15,674 bases of DNA from Acidimicrobiaceae bacterium (GCA_002699725.1 PACE01000033.1:9377-25050); one strand, 5' to 3'; counted from the first letter of the stretch, positions 7,016 through 14,532 are shown. Notes: generated by a model from the letters alone, not told the origin. Numbers and translations: made by a program.

Positions 7016-7735
7016 GTGGACGGAGCACCCCTCACACCTGCCGAGTTCGGCGCAGCGGTCACGGCGATCACCAACGCCTTCGGTGATCCGACCCGACGCG
7101 ACATCTACCTGTACGCCCGAGAGGGAGTGGACGGGGTGACCGCCGCCGGTTCCGCCGAGCGCTTCGACCTGCATCCCAACGTGGCACGCCACCACCTCGA
7201 CAAGTTGGCATCGGGCGGCTACCTGGAGGTCGCCGTCGAGCGACCGGAGGGCGCCACCGCCGGCCGTCCGTCCAAGCACTACCGGGTGTCCAATCCCGGT
7301 CAGCCACTCGAACTGCCCATCCGCCAGGACACCGTGCTGATCGGACTGCTGGGTCGGACATTGGCCCTGCTGCCCTCCGACCAGGCCGAGGCGATGGCCG
7401 AGGAGGTGGGCGCCGAGGTGGGACGCTCGATGGCCGAGTCGCTCGGGACCGACGAGGTGCACCGGTCGTTCAAGTCGGCCATGTACGCCGTGGCCGATGC
7501 CCTCACCGCCCACGGCTTTGCCGCACGGGCCGAGCGCACCGGTGGCGACCAACTGCGCATCGTGTCCGAGCACTGCCCGTTCGGCGGTGCACCCATCGAG
7601 CACCCGGTGATCTGCGCCGTCGACCGGGGCCTCGTGCGAGGGATGCTCGGCGCCCTCTACGGCGATACCGAGACCGACCTGTCCTCGTCGCTTCCGATGG
7701 GCGACAGCGTCTGCATCACCGAGGTCACAGCGTAA
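7016..7735 (+). CDS. SufR-like DNA-binding regulator with Cys cluster motif
   Basis: This 239-residue protein has an ArsR/MarR-like winged helix at about residues 15-90 (FGDPTRRDIYLYA, then LHPNVARHHLDKLASGGYL as recognition region, then a GRPSKHYRVS wing). A C-terminal sensor domain carries three cysteines, Cys187-X12-Cys200 and Cys233. The CX12C spacing matches SufR, the [4Fe-4S]-binding repressor of suf genes, as does the HCPFG...HPVIC context; the third cysteine is more distant. It probably senses Fe-S status in the cytosol. It diverges from mrp across a symmetric promoter, which suggests it regulates mrp and itself. No sufBCD genes are in the window. GTG 7016 is supported by TAGGCT six bases upstream. 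It could instead be a related ArsR-type regulator without a cluster. Confidence 0.85.
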   Translation: MDGAPLTPAEFGAAVTAITNAFGDPTRRDIYLYAREGVDGVTAAGSAERFDLHPNVARHHLDKLASGGYLEVAVERPEGATAGRPSKHYRVSNPGQPLELPIRQDTVLIGLLGRTLALLPSDQAEAMAEEVGAEVGRSMAESLGTDEVHRSFKSAMYAVADALTAHGFAARAERTGGDQLRIVSEHCPFGGAPIEHPVICAVDRGLVRGMLGALYGDTETDLSSSLPMGDSVCITEVTA

Positions 7736-7740
7736 GCGCC

Positions 7741-7914
7741 GGACTTCCCGCACCGTCGGCCTTAGCCATCGGCGACAGGGAGTCGGGCCTCTCCATCCTG
7801 TGCTGCGACGCCGACATGATCCCTGAGGTTCTGCGCGACATGATGTTCGACGGCACACACGTGAGCGACCCCGGAGTGCTCCATGGGCTCGGTCTAGAAA
7901 CTCACCGCAGATAA
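7741..7914 (+). other. Possible remnant of a coding sequence in intergenic DNA
   Basis: Between the SufR-like gene and the 3' end of the ccm operon the plus strand stays open for about 57 codons to a TAA at 7912. It reads like protein (for example DADMIPEVLRDMMFDGTHV), with an ATG at 7816 that would give only 32 residues. No ribosome site, promoter or family match is apparent. It may be the tail of a decayed gene or chance. Otherwise the 200-base intergenic region shows no clear terminator. Confidence 0.25.
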
Positions 7915-7935
7915 CGGCAGGGTCACCCACGACCG

Positions 7936-9168
7936 CTAGTCGAGCAGTCCCTCCGAGGCGAGCAGGACAGAGAGGTCTTCCGGTTGGTCGGGGAGGGAGG
8001 CGAACTCGGTGGCATCGGCAGTGGCACCGGCGGAGTCGCCCAGGAACACCGAGCGCACGACCGCCCGGTAGGCCAGGGCATGTGGGTGCAGTGGATCGGC
8101 AGCCACCGCCTCGTCCAGGCTCACGACGCCGATGTCGACCAGTTCCGGCTCGCCGGTACGGGCCAGCAGCCAACCCCGCTCGGCCAGCAGCCCGGAAGCC
8201 GTCGGATCGATGCCGAGGCCCGAGTCGAGCAGGTCCAGCGCCGCCAGCAGGGTGCCCCCTTTGACCAGCAACTCCGCCACGCGCTCGCGCAGCCGGGTGG
8301 CGGTCAGCAGATCGCCGACGATCGGTGGGGCATCCAGGCCGTCGAGGGCCATGAGGTCCTGGCTGGCGCCGTTGGCGTCGCCGTCGACGAGACGCTGCGA
8401 AGCACGGAACACCCGGGCATCCGGATAGGTCGGATCTGACTCGACCGCCGCCTCGAGGTCGGCCCGGGCGGCCACGGCGTCGCCGCTGCGGCGGTGCGCC
8501 CAGCCGCGGTAGGCCAGCGCCTCGGCGTTGGAGGGCTGGAGCTCGAGCACCTGCGTATAGAGAACGATGGCCTCGTCCGTGGACGCCACGCCCGCCTCGA
8601 TGAGCAGGGTGCGGGTCGACAATCGGATGTCGCCCGACAACGTGTCGCCCAGCCCCCGGCTCCCCGCGAGCTGCGCCACCAGCACGCCGGCCAGCACGAC
8701 CACGATGCCCACGCCGGCCAGCACGAGGGGTCGGACGGGGGTCGATCCGCCGCCGCCCTCGCCGCTCCCCTTCCAACGGCGCATTGCGAGCGCCAGACCC
8801 ACCAACGCAACGCTGGCGACGAGCACCGGCAGCACCCAGACGAGGCCCGTCAGGCCACTGCCGCTGGGCGTGTAGTCGATGTCCTCGCCGAAGCGGGCAA
8901 CGAGCATCGTGCGGATGTCGTTGTCATCGGCACCGCCGTCGACCATCGAGGCGATCGACACCCGGATGGTGCGGGCGATCGGCACGTCGCTCTCGGCCAC
9001 CGACTGGCCGGCGCACACCGGGCAGGCGAACTCCTGTGCCAGGTGGTGCGCCCGGTCGGCGTTGGTGAGCGCCGGGCGTTCGGCTACCTCGGCCACGACC
9101 AACGTGGTGACGGCGACGACCAGCAGCAGTGCCCAGACCGCCCGGCGGGAGCGCGGGACGCCGCTCAT
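7936..9168 (-). CDS. ccmH: Cytochrome c maturation protein CcmH fused to CcmI-like TPR domain
   Basis: This 410-residue membrane protein joins two Ccm functions. Residues 10-27 are a signal anchor. Residues 38-105 are the CcmH domain with the redox motif FACPVCAGQSVAESD (Cys49, Cys52), which reduces apocytochrome cysteines with CcmG. Two membrane spans follow (about 106-129 and 148-167) around a Gly-rich linker. From about 185 to 400 there are TPR repeats (VLELQPSNAEALAYRGWAH, then SDPTYPDARVFRASQ, then ADPLHPHALAYRAVV). These correspond to CcmI, which presents the apocytochrome to the ligation complex. The residue before the first Cys is Ala, where CcmH usually has Arg (RCxxC). The ATG at 9168 overlaps the ccmG stop (ATGA). 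It is the last gene of the operon. CcmH identity is firm; the CcmI role of the C-terminus is inferred from TPRs and context. Confidence 0.92.
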   Translation of the reverse strand: MSGVPRSRRAVWALLLVVAVTTLVVAEVAERPALTNADRAHHLAQEFACPVCAGQSVAESDVPIARTIRVSIASMVDGGADDNDIRTMLVARFGEDIDYTPSGSGLTGLVWVLPVLVASVALVGLALAMRRWKGSGEGGGGSTPVRPLVLAGVGIVVVLAGVLVAQLAGSRGLGDTLSGDIRLSTRTLLIEAGVASTDEAIVLYTQVLELQPSNAEALAYRGWAHRRSGDAVAARADLEAAVESDPTYPDARVFRASQRLVDGDANGASQDLMALDGLDAPPIVGDLLTATRLRERVAELLVKGGTLLAALDLLDSGLGIDPTASGLLAERGWLLARTGEPELVDIGVVSLDEAVAADPLHPHALAYRAVVRSVFLGDSAGATADATEFASLPDQPEDLSVLLASEGLLD

Positions 9169-9695
9169 GCGCCACCCCGGGCCTCGGCGAGCAACGCCTC
9201 GAGTCCATCGGCCTTCACTCCGCCGATCGCCTTGGCGGCCACGTGTCCAGACGGGGAGACCAGGTACGACTCGGGCACGGCGATGACCCCCCAGTCGACG
9301 GCGATGTACCCGGTGTGCATGGCCAGTACCGGCCAGCCGCCGCCCTGCTCCCGGAAGAACTGCTCGACGGCCTCCGCCGAGTCGTCGAAGGCCACACTCA
9401 CCACGCGGGCGTCGTCGGCCGGGGCATGGGCCTCGGCGAAGGCGACCAGTTCGGAGTGCTCGACGATGCACGGCACGCAGGTCGTGGAGAAGAAGTTGAC
9501 GAGCACCCAGCGGCCCCGCTGCGCATCGAGGTCCCACGGCTCGCCGTCAATGGTGGTGCCGACCAGCGGTGGAGCCGGCTGCCCGACCAGGTGGGCGGAT
9601 ACCCGGTCCGGGCCCGAATCACGGGTGGCCATCACCCCGACCAGCACCGCCAGCACCAGGCCCACGGCGATCGCCGCGCTGCGCACCGGGCTCAT
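9165..9695 (-). CDS. ccmG: Thiol:disulfide oxidoreductase CcmG (DsbE/TlpA-like)
   Basis: This 176-residue membrane-anchored thioredoxin-fold protein should keep apocytochrome c and CcmH thiols reduced outside the cell membrane. Residues 5-23 form the N-terminal anchor. The fold follows with GEPWDLDAQRGRWVLVNFFS, the active site CVPC (Cys73, Cys76) and the cis-proline region WGVIAVPES (Pro141). Most CcmG proteins have WCxxC; here the residue before the first Cys is Thr. The ATG at 9695 overlaps the ccmF stop and the stop overlaps the ccmH start, both as ATGA, so translation should be coupled on both sides. A general TlpA/ResA-type reductase would look much the same; the operon position decides for CcmG. 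Confidence 0.92.
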   Translation of the reverse strand: MSPVRSAAIAVGLVLAVLVGVMATRDSGPDRVSAHLVGQPAPPLVGTTIDGEPWDLDAQRGRWVLVNFFSTTCVPCIVEHSELVAFAEAHAPADDARVVSVAFDDSAEAVEQFFREQGGGWPVLAMHTGYIAVDWGVIAVPESYLVSPSGHVAAKAIGGVKADGLEALLAEARGGA

Positions 9696-11647
9696 CCCGG
9701 GACCTCTTCGGAGACCGGCGCCTCCTGCGACTCTTCGTCGCGCCGCCGACGTCGGCCCGGCACGGCGGCCAGCAGCGTGCCGAAGGCCATGACGCCACCG
9801 CCGTACCAGATCCACCAGACCAGCGGCTGCACCGTGACCCGCACGATCGTGTCGTCGCCCACCTGCTCGGGCACGGCCAGCACCGAGAGTTGCAGGTCAT
9901 CCCACCAGGTCGAGCGCGTGGTCGGCGTGCCGATGGTCTGCCCGGCGAACGGGAAGAACGTGATCGCTGGTGTGAACGCCTCGCCGTCGACCAGGACCCG
10001 CACACGCACCTCGTCCTTCTCGGACAGCTCGACGCGCTCGAGGCCGTCGAAGACCAGTTCGTGGCCCGAGACCACGGCCCGATCGCCCGGCTCGGTGAAG
10101 CGCACCTCGGCCTGGCGCACATACGACGACGAGACGGCGAACGCCACGGCCACGATCGCCACGCCGACGTGCACGATCATGCCGCCACTCGAACGTCCGA
10201 CGAACCCGAGCAGGCCCCGGGAGCGCACCGCCAGCGCCAGTTGGCGCACAGCCCCGCCACAGGCGAAGCCGGCCAGGCCGACGGCCAGCACCGTCACCCA
10301 CCCGCGACCGCCGAGCGCCACGGCGACCACCATGGCGGCCACGCCGGCCGACGCCGGCCACTGCAGCCGCTTCGCCAGCACCTCGGTGCCCGCCCGCCCC
10401 CACGGCAGGGCCGGCGCCACCGCCATCATGAACAGCAGCAGGAACCCGATCGGCATGGTCATGCGCTCGAAGTAGGGGTTGCCGACCGAGATGCGGTCGC
10501 CGTTGGCGGCCTCGACCAGCAGCGGGAACATCGTGCCGAGCAGTACCACGAAGGCGAACGCCCCGAAGAGCAGGTTGTTGGCGAGGAACGCCCCGGTGCG
10601 CGACACCGGCGAGTCGATCGACCCCTCGGCCCGCAGGTCGTCGCCCCGCCAGGCGATCAGGCCCACGGCGGTCGCCACGATCACGGCGAAGAAGGCGAGC
10701 AGCATCGGCCCGATCGCCGACTCGGTGAACGAGTGCACCGATTCGAGCACCCCCGAGCGGGTGATGAACGTGCCGAGGATCGTGAGGGCGAACGTGGCGC
10801 ACAGCAGCGACAGGTTCCAGACCCGCAGCATCCCGCGCCGCTCCTGGACCATCACCGAGTGGAGGTAGGCGGTGCCGGTCAGCCACGGCAGGAACGAGGC
10901 GTTCTCGACCGGGTCCCACGCCCAGTAGCCGCCCCAGCCGAGCACCTCGTACGACCACCAGGCACCCAGCAGGATCCCGACCGTGAGGCAGCCCCAGGCC
11001 AGCAGCGTCCAGCGGCGGGTCTCAAGCAGCCAGCCCTCGCCCATTCGCCCGGTGGCGAGCGAGGCGATGGCGAAGGCGAACGGCACCGTGAACCCGACGT
11101 ACCCGAGGTACAGGACCGGTGGGTGGAACGCCATGAGCACGTGGTTCTGGAGCAGCGGGTTGGGGCCGGGGCCGTCGAATCCGGGCCACGGGTCGAACCG
11201 GCCGAACGGGTGGGCCGGGCCGGCCAGCAGCAGGAAGAAGAAGGCGCAGACGGCCAGCATGACGAGCAACAACCAGCCGACCATCGGGTCGGTGAGCCTG
11301 TCCCGGAATCGGTAGGCGACCAGCACGAGGTAGCCGACGAGGACCAGGACCCACAGCAGGATCGACCCCTCCAGCGCCGACCAGAGTGTCGCCACGTTGA
11401 ACAGCGCCGGCGTGCGATGGCTGCCGTGCTGGGCCACGAACGCCACCGTGAAGTCACGGGTGATGAGGGCCCGCTCCATGACCGCGAACTGGCCGACAGC
11501 TGCGACCCCGACGGCGACGACGTACCAGCGGGTCCGTGCCAGGTGGACGGCGCTGCGGGTTGCGAGGCCCCGTACGGCGTTGAGCACACCGAGCAGCGAG
11601 GCCGTCAGGCCCAGGGCGACGAACCAGGAGCCCAGCGTGGCGTTCAT
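9692..11647 (-). CDS. ccmF: Heme lyase subunit CcmF
   Basis: This 651-residue polytopic protein (about 14 membrane spans) is the core of the cytochrome c heme ligase. The WWD motif is clear at about 229-255 (WWSYEVLGWGGYWAWDPVEN). Histidines at 175 (FHPPVLY), 263 (YLHSV), 305 (LESVHSF) and 493 (IVHVG) stand at a constant offset of +2 from the four conserved histidines I recall for E. coli CcmF (173, 261, 303, 491). That implies intact heme b and WWD-heme ligation. The length fits the family. It starts at ATG 11647, 36 bases after ccmE, with no clear Shine-Dalgarno; this is the only sizeable gap in the operon. Its stop overlaps the ccmG start. Confidence 0.96.
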   Translation of the reverse strand: MNATLGSWFVALGLTASLLGVLNAVRGLATRSAVHLARTRWYVVAVGVAAVGQFAVMERALITRDFTVAFVAQHGSHRTPALFNVATLWSALEGSILLWVLVLVGYLVLVAYRFRDRLTDPMVGWLLLVMLAVCAFFFLLLAGPAHPFGRFDPWPGFDGPGPNPLLQNHVLMAFHPPVLYLGYVGFTVPFAFAIASLATGRMGEGWLLETRRWTLLAWGCLTVGILLGAWWSYEVLGWGGYWAWDPVENASFLPWLTGTAYLHSVMVQERRGMLRVWNLSLLCATFALTILGTFITRSGVLESVHSFTESAIGPMLLAFFAVIVATAVGLIAWRGDDLRAEGSIDSPVSRTGAFLANNLLFGAFAFVVLLGTMFPLLVEAANGDRISVGNPYFERMTMPIGFLLLFMMAVAPALPWGRAGTEVLAKRLQWPASAGVAAMVVAVALGGRGWVTVLAVGLAGFACGGAVRQLALAVRSRGLLGFVGRSSGGMIVHVGVAIVAVAFAVSSSYVRQAEVRFTEPGDRAVVSGHELVFDGLERVELSEKDEVRVRVLVDGEAFTPAITFFPFAGQTIGTPTTRSTWWDDLQLSVLAVPEQVGDDTIVRVTVQPLVWWIWYGGGVMAFGTLLAAVPGRRRRRDEESQEAPVSEEVPG

Positions 11648-11683
11648 GGGGTGGAGTATGGCGCCGCCGTCACCGTGGTGTGG

Positions 11684-12220
11684 TCAGCCTGTGGCGCCAC
11701 AGGCGGCGATGTCCGCCTGACGTCCTTCTTCGACCCGGTAGTCGTTGTCGTGCTTGACGACCATGTGGTCGGTGCGCAGGTGCCAGCCGTCGGCGGCCGG
11801 TGCATCGAGGCCGGCGATGCCGGGGACGCTGCCGGCCGTCCATGCGCCCTGGAGCACCACCGGCACGCCGGGCTGGAAGAGTTCGGCCGGGTCGCCCACG
11901 TGGACGACGTCGGCGTAGGCCCCCGCCGAACAGAGGGTGAACACCACGGCCGACTCGCCGTCGACTCTGGTCTCGACAAGGCCGGGCAACGGCGTACCAA
12001 CGACCCGGAAGCGATCGTCGCCGAGGTCGGATCGCAGTTCGACGGCTGCATCGACCCCGTGGAAGACGAGTGTGGCGTCGCCCAGGGTCTTGACGAGCAC
12101 GCCCACGATCGCGGCCACGACGAGCAGCACGACGAGGACCGGTACGGCCCGCCGACCAGAGCTTTCCGGTCGGCTGGGCGATGGCGTGAGGTCGAACTCG
12201 TCAGCCACGGGACCCGTCAT
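11684..12220 (-). CDS. ccmE: Heme chaperone CcmE
   Basis: This 178-residue protein carries heme covalently from CcmABCD to CcmF on the outer face of the membrane. A cytosolic tail of about 24 residues precedes one membrane span (VPVLVVLLVVAAIVGVLV, 26-43). An OB-fold domain follows, with VFHGVDAAVELRSDLGDDRF and then VVKHDNDY, where His157 is the heme-binding histidine of the HDxxY motif and Tyr161 its partner. The histidine form is kept, not the cysteine form known from some archaea and deltaproteobacteria. Between the strands there is a longer loop than in E. coli (about 125-148). Two cysteines (97 and one near the C-terminus) are not part of the known mechanism. The ATG lies 20 bases inside the ccmD gene. 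Confidence 0.93.
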   Translation of the reverse strand: MTGPVADEFDLTPSPSRPESSGRRAVPVLVVLLVVAAIVGVLVKTLGDATLVFHGVDAAVELRSDLGDDRFRVVGTPLPGLVETRVDGESAVVFTLCSAGAYADVVHVGDPAELFQPGVPVVLQGAWTAGSVPGIAGLDAPAADGWHLRTDHMVVKHDNDYRVEEGRQADIAACGATG

Positions 12221-12362
12221 CAGTGGACGTCAACCAGCGGGAGCGCTCGGCCGGGACACGCCGGGCCAGGTCGCGGCCGCGGCGGATGATGGAGACCACA
12301 TACAGGCCAAGCGTGCCGAGGGCGATGCCCCAACCGGCGATCAGATAGCCGAGGTGCGTCAT
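12201..12362 (-). CDS. ccmD: Small membrane protein CcmD-like
   Basis: This 53-residue protein has one membrane span (about 5-25, LGYLIAGWGIALGTLGLYVV) followed by a basic cytosolic tail (IIRRGRDLARRVPAERSRW). That is the usual CcmD plan. CcmD links the CcmABC transporter to CcmE and helps release holo-CcmE. The ATG overlaps the ccmC stop (ATGA) and the gene runs 20 bases into ccmE, so translation is coupled. Primary sequence of CcmD is poorly conserved, so the call rests on size, topology and place between ccmC and ccmE. Confidence 0.85.
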   Translation of the reverse strand: MTHLGYLIAGWGIALGTLGLYVVSIIRRGRDLARRVPAERSRWLTSTDDGSRG

Positions 12363-13162
12363 GCGTCCTCCCCCACGGCGGCGTCCACGTCGCCCCCGTC
12401 GATGGCGGCACGCCTCTCGGCGATGGCGGTGGCGACGCCCAACTCGGCGTCCTCGCGCTCGAGCCAGCCCACCCGGAAGCGGTGCAGCAGCAGCCACGCC
12501 AGAACCAGGCCGAACACGAGGAACCCGAGCATCAACGTGAACAGCGTGAGGTCCTGGATCTTGAGCTCGCCGAGCGTGGACTTCTGGTGGAGGGTGCGGT
12601 TCTCCCACCACTCGACGGAGCGGTTCACGAGCGGCAGGTCGAGCACCGCCACCAGCGCCACCACGGCGCCCCGGAGGGCGGCTGCCCGCGGGTCGACAGT
12701 GGCCCGGCGCAGCGCCAGGTAGCCGGCGAACATGAGGAACAGCACGAGCGTCGTCATGAGACGCACATCGCCCCACTCCCACCAGGTGTTCCAGACGGGA
12801 CGTCCCCAGATCGAGCCGGTGACCAGCACCAGGCCGCAGAACACCGTGCCCACCTCGGCGGCGGCATGGGCCATCGTGTCGAACCAGGGCGTGCGCCTGA
12901 CCAGGTACCCGGCCGATGCCACGGCACACAGCACGAACGCCACGTAGGTGAACACCGCAAGTGGCACGTGCAGGTACAGGAGGCGCACGGCGTCGAACTG
13001 GCCGATCTCCTCACCGGTGGTGGGGTGGAGCCGCACGTCGGGCTCGGTCAGGCCGAAGGCGAACAGCAGCAGAGTGGCGAGTCCCAGCAGGGTGACGGCG
13101 CCGAGGACGCGCGAGCCGCCGGAGCCCGTCGTGGTACCGGTCGTCACCATGGTCTCCGTCAT
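12359..13162 (-). CDS. ccmC: Heme exporter/handling protein CcmC
   Basis: This 267-residue protein has six membrane spans and transfers heme to CcmE. The conserved histidines are present: His65 in LLYLHVPLA and His192 in WWENRTLHQ (equivalent to E. coli 60 and 184). The Trp-rich motif is at 119-135 (WGRPVWNTWWEWGDVRL). Compared with the usual WWxWDxRLT it has an extra residue (WGD), a deviation worth noting. The C-terminus is longer than usual, with a charged cytosolic tail of about 40 residues. It starts at ATG 13162, eight bases after ccmB, with a Shine-Dalgarno (AGAGGA) overlapping the ccmB stop. An open frame continues upstream to 13873 but is only a shadow of ccmB. Related CcsA/CcmF-type proteins share the motif; size and order decide for CcmC. 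Confidence 0.95.
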   Translation of the reverse strand: MTETMVTTGTTTGSGGSRVLGAVTLLGLATLLLFAFGLTEPDVRLHPTTGEEIGQFDAVRLLYLHVPLAVFTYVAFVLCAVASAGYLVRRTPWFDTMAHAAAEVGTVFCGLVLVTGSIWGRPVWNTWWEWGDVRLMTTLVLFLMFAGYLALRRATVDPRAAALRGAVVALVAVLDLPLVNRSVEWWENRTLHQKSTLGELKIQDLTLFTLMLGFLVFGLVLAWLLLHRFRVGWLEREDAELGVATAIAERRAAIDGGDVDAAVGEDA

Positions 13163-13170
13163 CGAATCCT

Positions 13171-13845
13171 CTACTCCTCGACCAATGCGCCGAATGCCAG
13201 TGCGCCCCCTGCGGTCGCGACCACGGCAAACACAGCCAGCAGGCCCAGCCAGGACCAGCCGTCCACCGCGGCGCTCCCGAGGGCGTCGTCGAAGGCCCGC
13301 GTGGCGCCGATCAACACCGGTGCCAGCACCGGGAGCAACAGGATGGGGAGAAGGGTCTCCCGCACCCCGAGTCCAGAGGCCAGCGCGCCGTAGAGGGTAC
13401 CGGTGCACGCCACGGCGACAGCCGCCAGCAGGCCGGTGGCGAACACCAGCAGGGGCTGATCGACCTCGCTTCCGTAGAGCACGATGATCCCGGCGGTCAA
13501 CAGCACCTCGAGCACCACCAACTGCACGAACACTGCGGACGCCTTGCCGACGAACAGCGCCGCCGGCGACATGCCCGAGAGGCGCAGGCCGCTGAGCGCC
13601 CCGTCGGCCTGCTCGACCGACACCGACCGTTGGATCGCCAGCAGGGCGCAGAGCAGGACCGCCACCCAGAACAGGCCGGGGGCGAAGGCCCGCAGCGTGC
13701 GCTGGTCGGCGTCGAGGGCGAACCCGAACAGCACCAGTACCAGCAGGGCGAAGGGCGCAACCTGGTTGAGTACGACCCGCGAGCGGGCCTCGATGCGGAG
13801 GTCCTTGGCCGCGACCAGGCGGGCGTCGGCCAGGAAGCGGCTCAT
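13171..13845 (-). CDS. ccmB: Heme exporter permease CcmB
   Basis: This 224-residue protein is the membrane part of the CcmAB transporter, which uses ATP to release holo-CcmE from CcmC. It has six predicted spans. The N-terminal cytosolic KDLRIEARSR is a typical coupling segment. A loop with EQADGALSGLRLSGMSP follows the second span, as in the family, and PILLLPVLAPVLIGATRAF lies in the fifth. The length is normal. The ATG overlaps the ccmA stop (ATGA), so both subunits are made together. Confidence 0.93.
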   Translation of the reverse strand: MSRFLADARLVAAKDLRIEARSRVVLNQVAPFALLVLVLFGFALDADQRTLRAFAPGLFWVAVLLCALLAIQRSVSVEQADGALSGLRLSGMSPAALFVGKASAVFVQLVVLEVLLTAGIIVLYGSEVDQPLLVFATGLLAAVAVACTGTLYGALASGLGVRETLLPILLLPVLAPVLIGATRAFDDALGSAAVDGWSWLGLLAVFAVVATAGGALAFGALVEE

Positions 13846-14507
13846 GAGCTCGTGTCCCGGTGAACGGTGCCACCGGCGAGCGTCACGACCCGCGGCGAGA
13901 GCAAGCGGACCCGTTCGAGCTCGTGCGACGACACAACCACGGTCCCCCCGGCGGCGACGGCGTCGCCGATGAGCTCGTCGACGACCTTGCGTCCAGCCTG
14001 GTCGAGGCCGGCGTGGGGCTCATCGAGCAGCCACAGCTCAGGGCGACGTACGACGAGTGCCGCCAGCGAGGTTCGTCGCCGCTGGCCGGCCGACAGCCGG
14101 TGGACGGGCAGGTCGAGGAGTCCGTCGTCGAGGCCGAGGCGTTGGAGGGCACCAACCACCCGTTCAACCGACGGCTCGACATCGAGGCCTCCAGCCCTGG
14201 CCCAGAAGCGGACATTCTCGGCGACCGTGAGGTCCTCGTAGAGGCCGGTCGAATGGCCCAGCAGCGCCACTCGTCGGCGCACCGCCCGACGCTCGGGGCC
14301 GGCTGCGAGGTCGTGGCCGAGCACCGTCACCGTGCCGGACTCGGGGGCCAGGAGGCCGGCGCAGAGGCGCAGCAGGGTGGTCTTGCCGGCCCCGTTGGGG
14401 CCCTGCAACAGGACGGTCTCGCCCGCCTCGATGCGCAGATCCACGCCGGTCAGCGCCGGGAAGCGTCCGAGCAGGGCGACCGCAGCGTTGAGTTCGACCA
14501 CGGGCAC
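13842..14507 (-). CDS. ccmA: Heme exporter ATP-binding protein CcmA
   Basis: This 221-residue ABC ATPase drives the CcmAB complex on the cytosolic face. Walker A is GPNGAGKT (36-43). The signature LSAGQ is at 138-142, followed by RRRTSLA. Walker B with catalytic Glu is WLLDEP (159-164), and the switch His is in SSHELE (193-198). The signature and the short length match CcmA and not longer importers. The GTG at 14507 was chosen because TACCGT ends six bases upstream of it; a second GTG two codons later would give nearly the same protein. The frame is open far upstream but overlaps the divergent lipoprotein gene there. It is the first gene of the ccm operon. Confidence 0.95.
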   Translation of the reverse strand: MPVVELNAAVALLGRFPALTGVDLRIEAGETVLLQGPNGAGKTTLLRLCAGLLAPESGTVTVLGHDLAAGPERRAVRRRVALLGHSTGLYEDLTVAENVRFWARAGGLDVEPSVERVVGALQRLGLDDGLLDLPVHRLSAGQRRRTSLAALVVRRPELWLLDEPHAGLDQAGRKVVDELIGDAVAAGGTVVVSSHELERVRLLSPRVVTLAGGTVHRDTSS

Positions 14508-14513
14508 CCCCCA

Positions 14514-14519
14514 ACGGTA
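14514..14519 (-). promoter_or_regulatory. -10 element of leaderless ccm operon
   Basis: TACCGT on the minus strand is followed by six bases and the GTG of ccmA. It stands 13 bases from the divergent element of the lipoprotein gene, so the two promoters overlap. It is the only promoter I can see for the 6.6-kb ccm operon. Confidence 0.6.
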
Positions 14520-14532
14520 CCGGCACCGGGCG

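Noticed and set aside
7914..7935. Weak inverted repeats as terminator of the ccm operon
   Set aside because: Only GGGTNACCC-size repeats are present, with no stable stem and no U run.
6914..8776. A 620-codon minus-strand frame
   Set aside because: It lies antisense to the SufR-like gene and out of frame with ccmH, and its translation is Arg/Gly-rich noise. Only the last 26 codons are kept as a possible leader frame.
9569..12289. A 906-codon open frame on the plus strand across ccmF and ccmE
   Set aside because: It is low-complexity in composition (His, Arg, Gly, Gln and Pro rich), has no domain, and lies antisense to clear ccmE, ccmF and ccmG genes. It is the usual GC-rich shadow frame.
13163..13873. 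Upstream in-frame extension of ccmC
   Set aside because: It covers ccmB out of frame; the ccmC family starts at 13162, where a Shine-Dalgarno is present.
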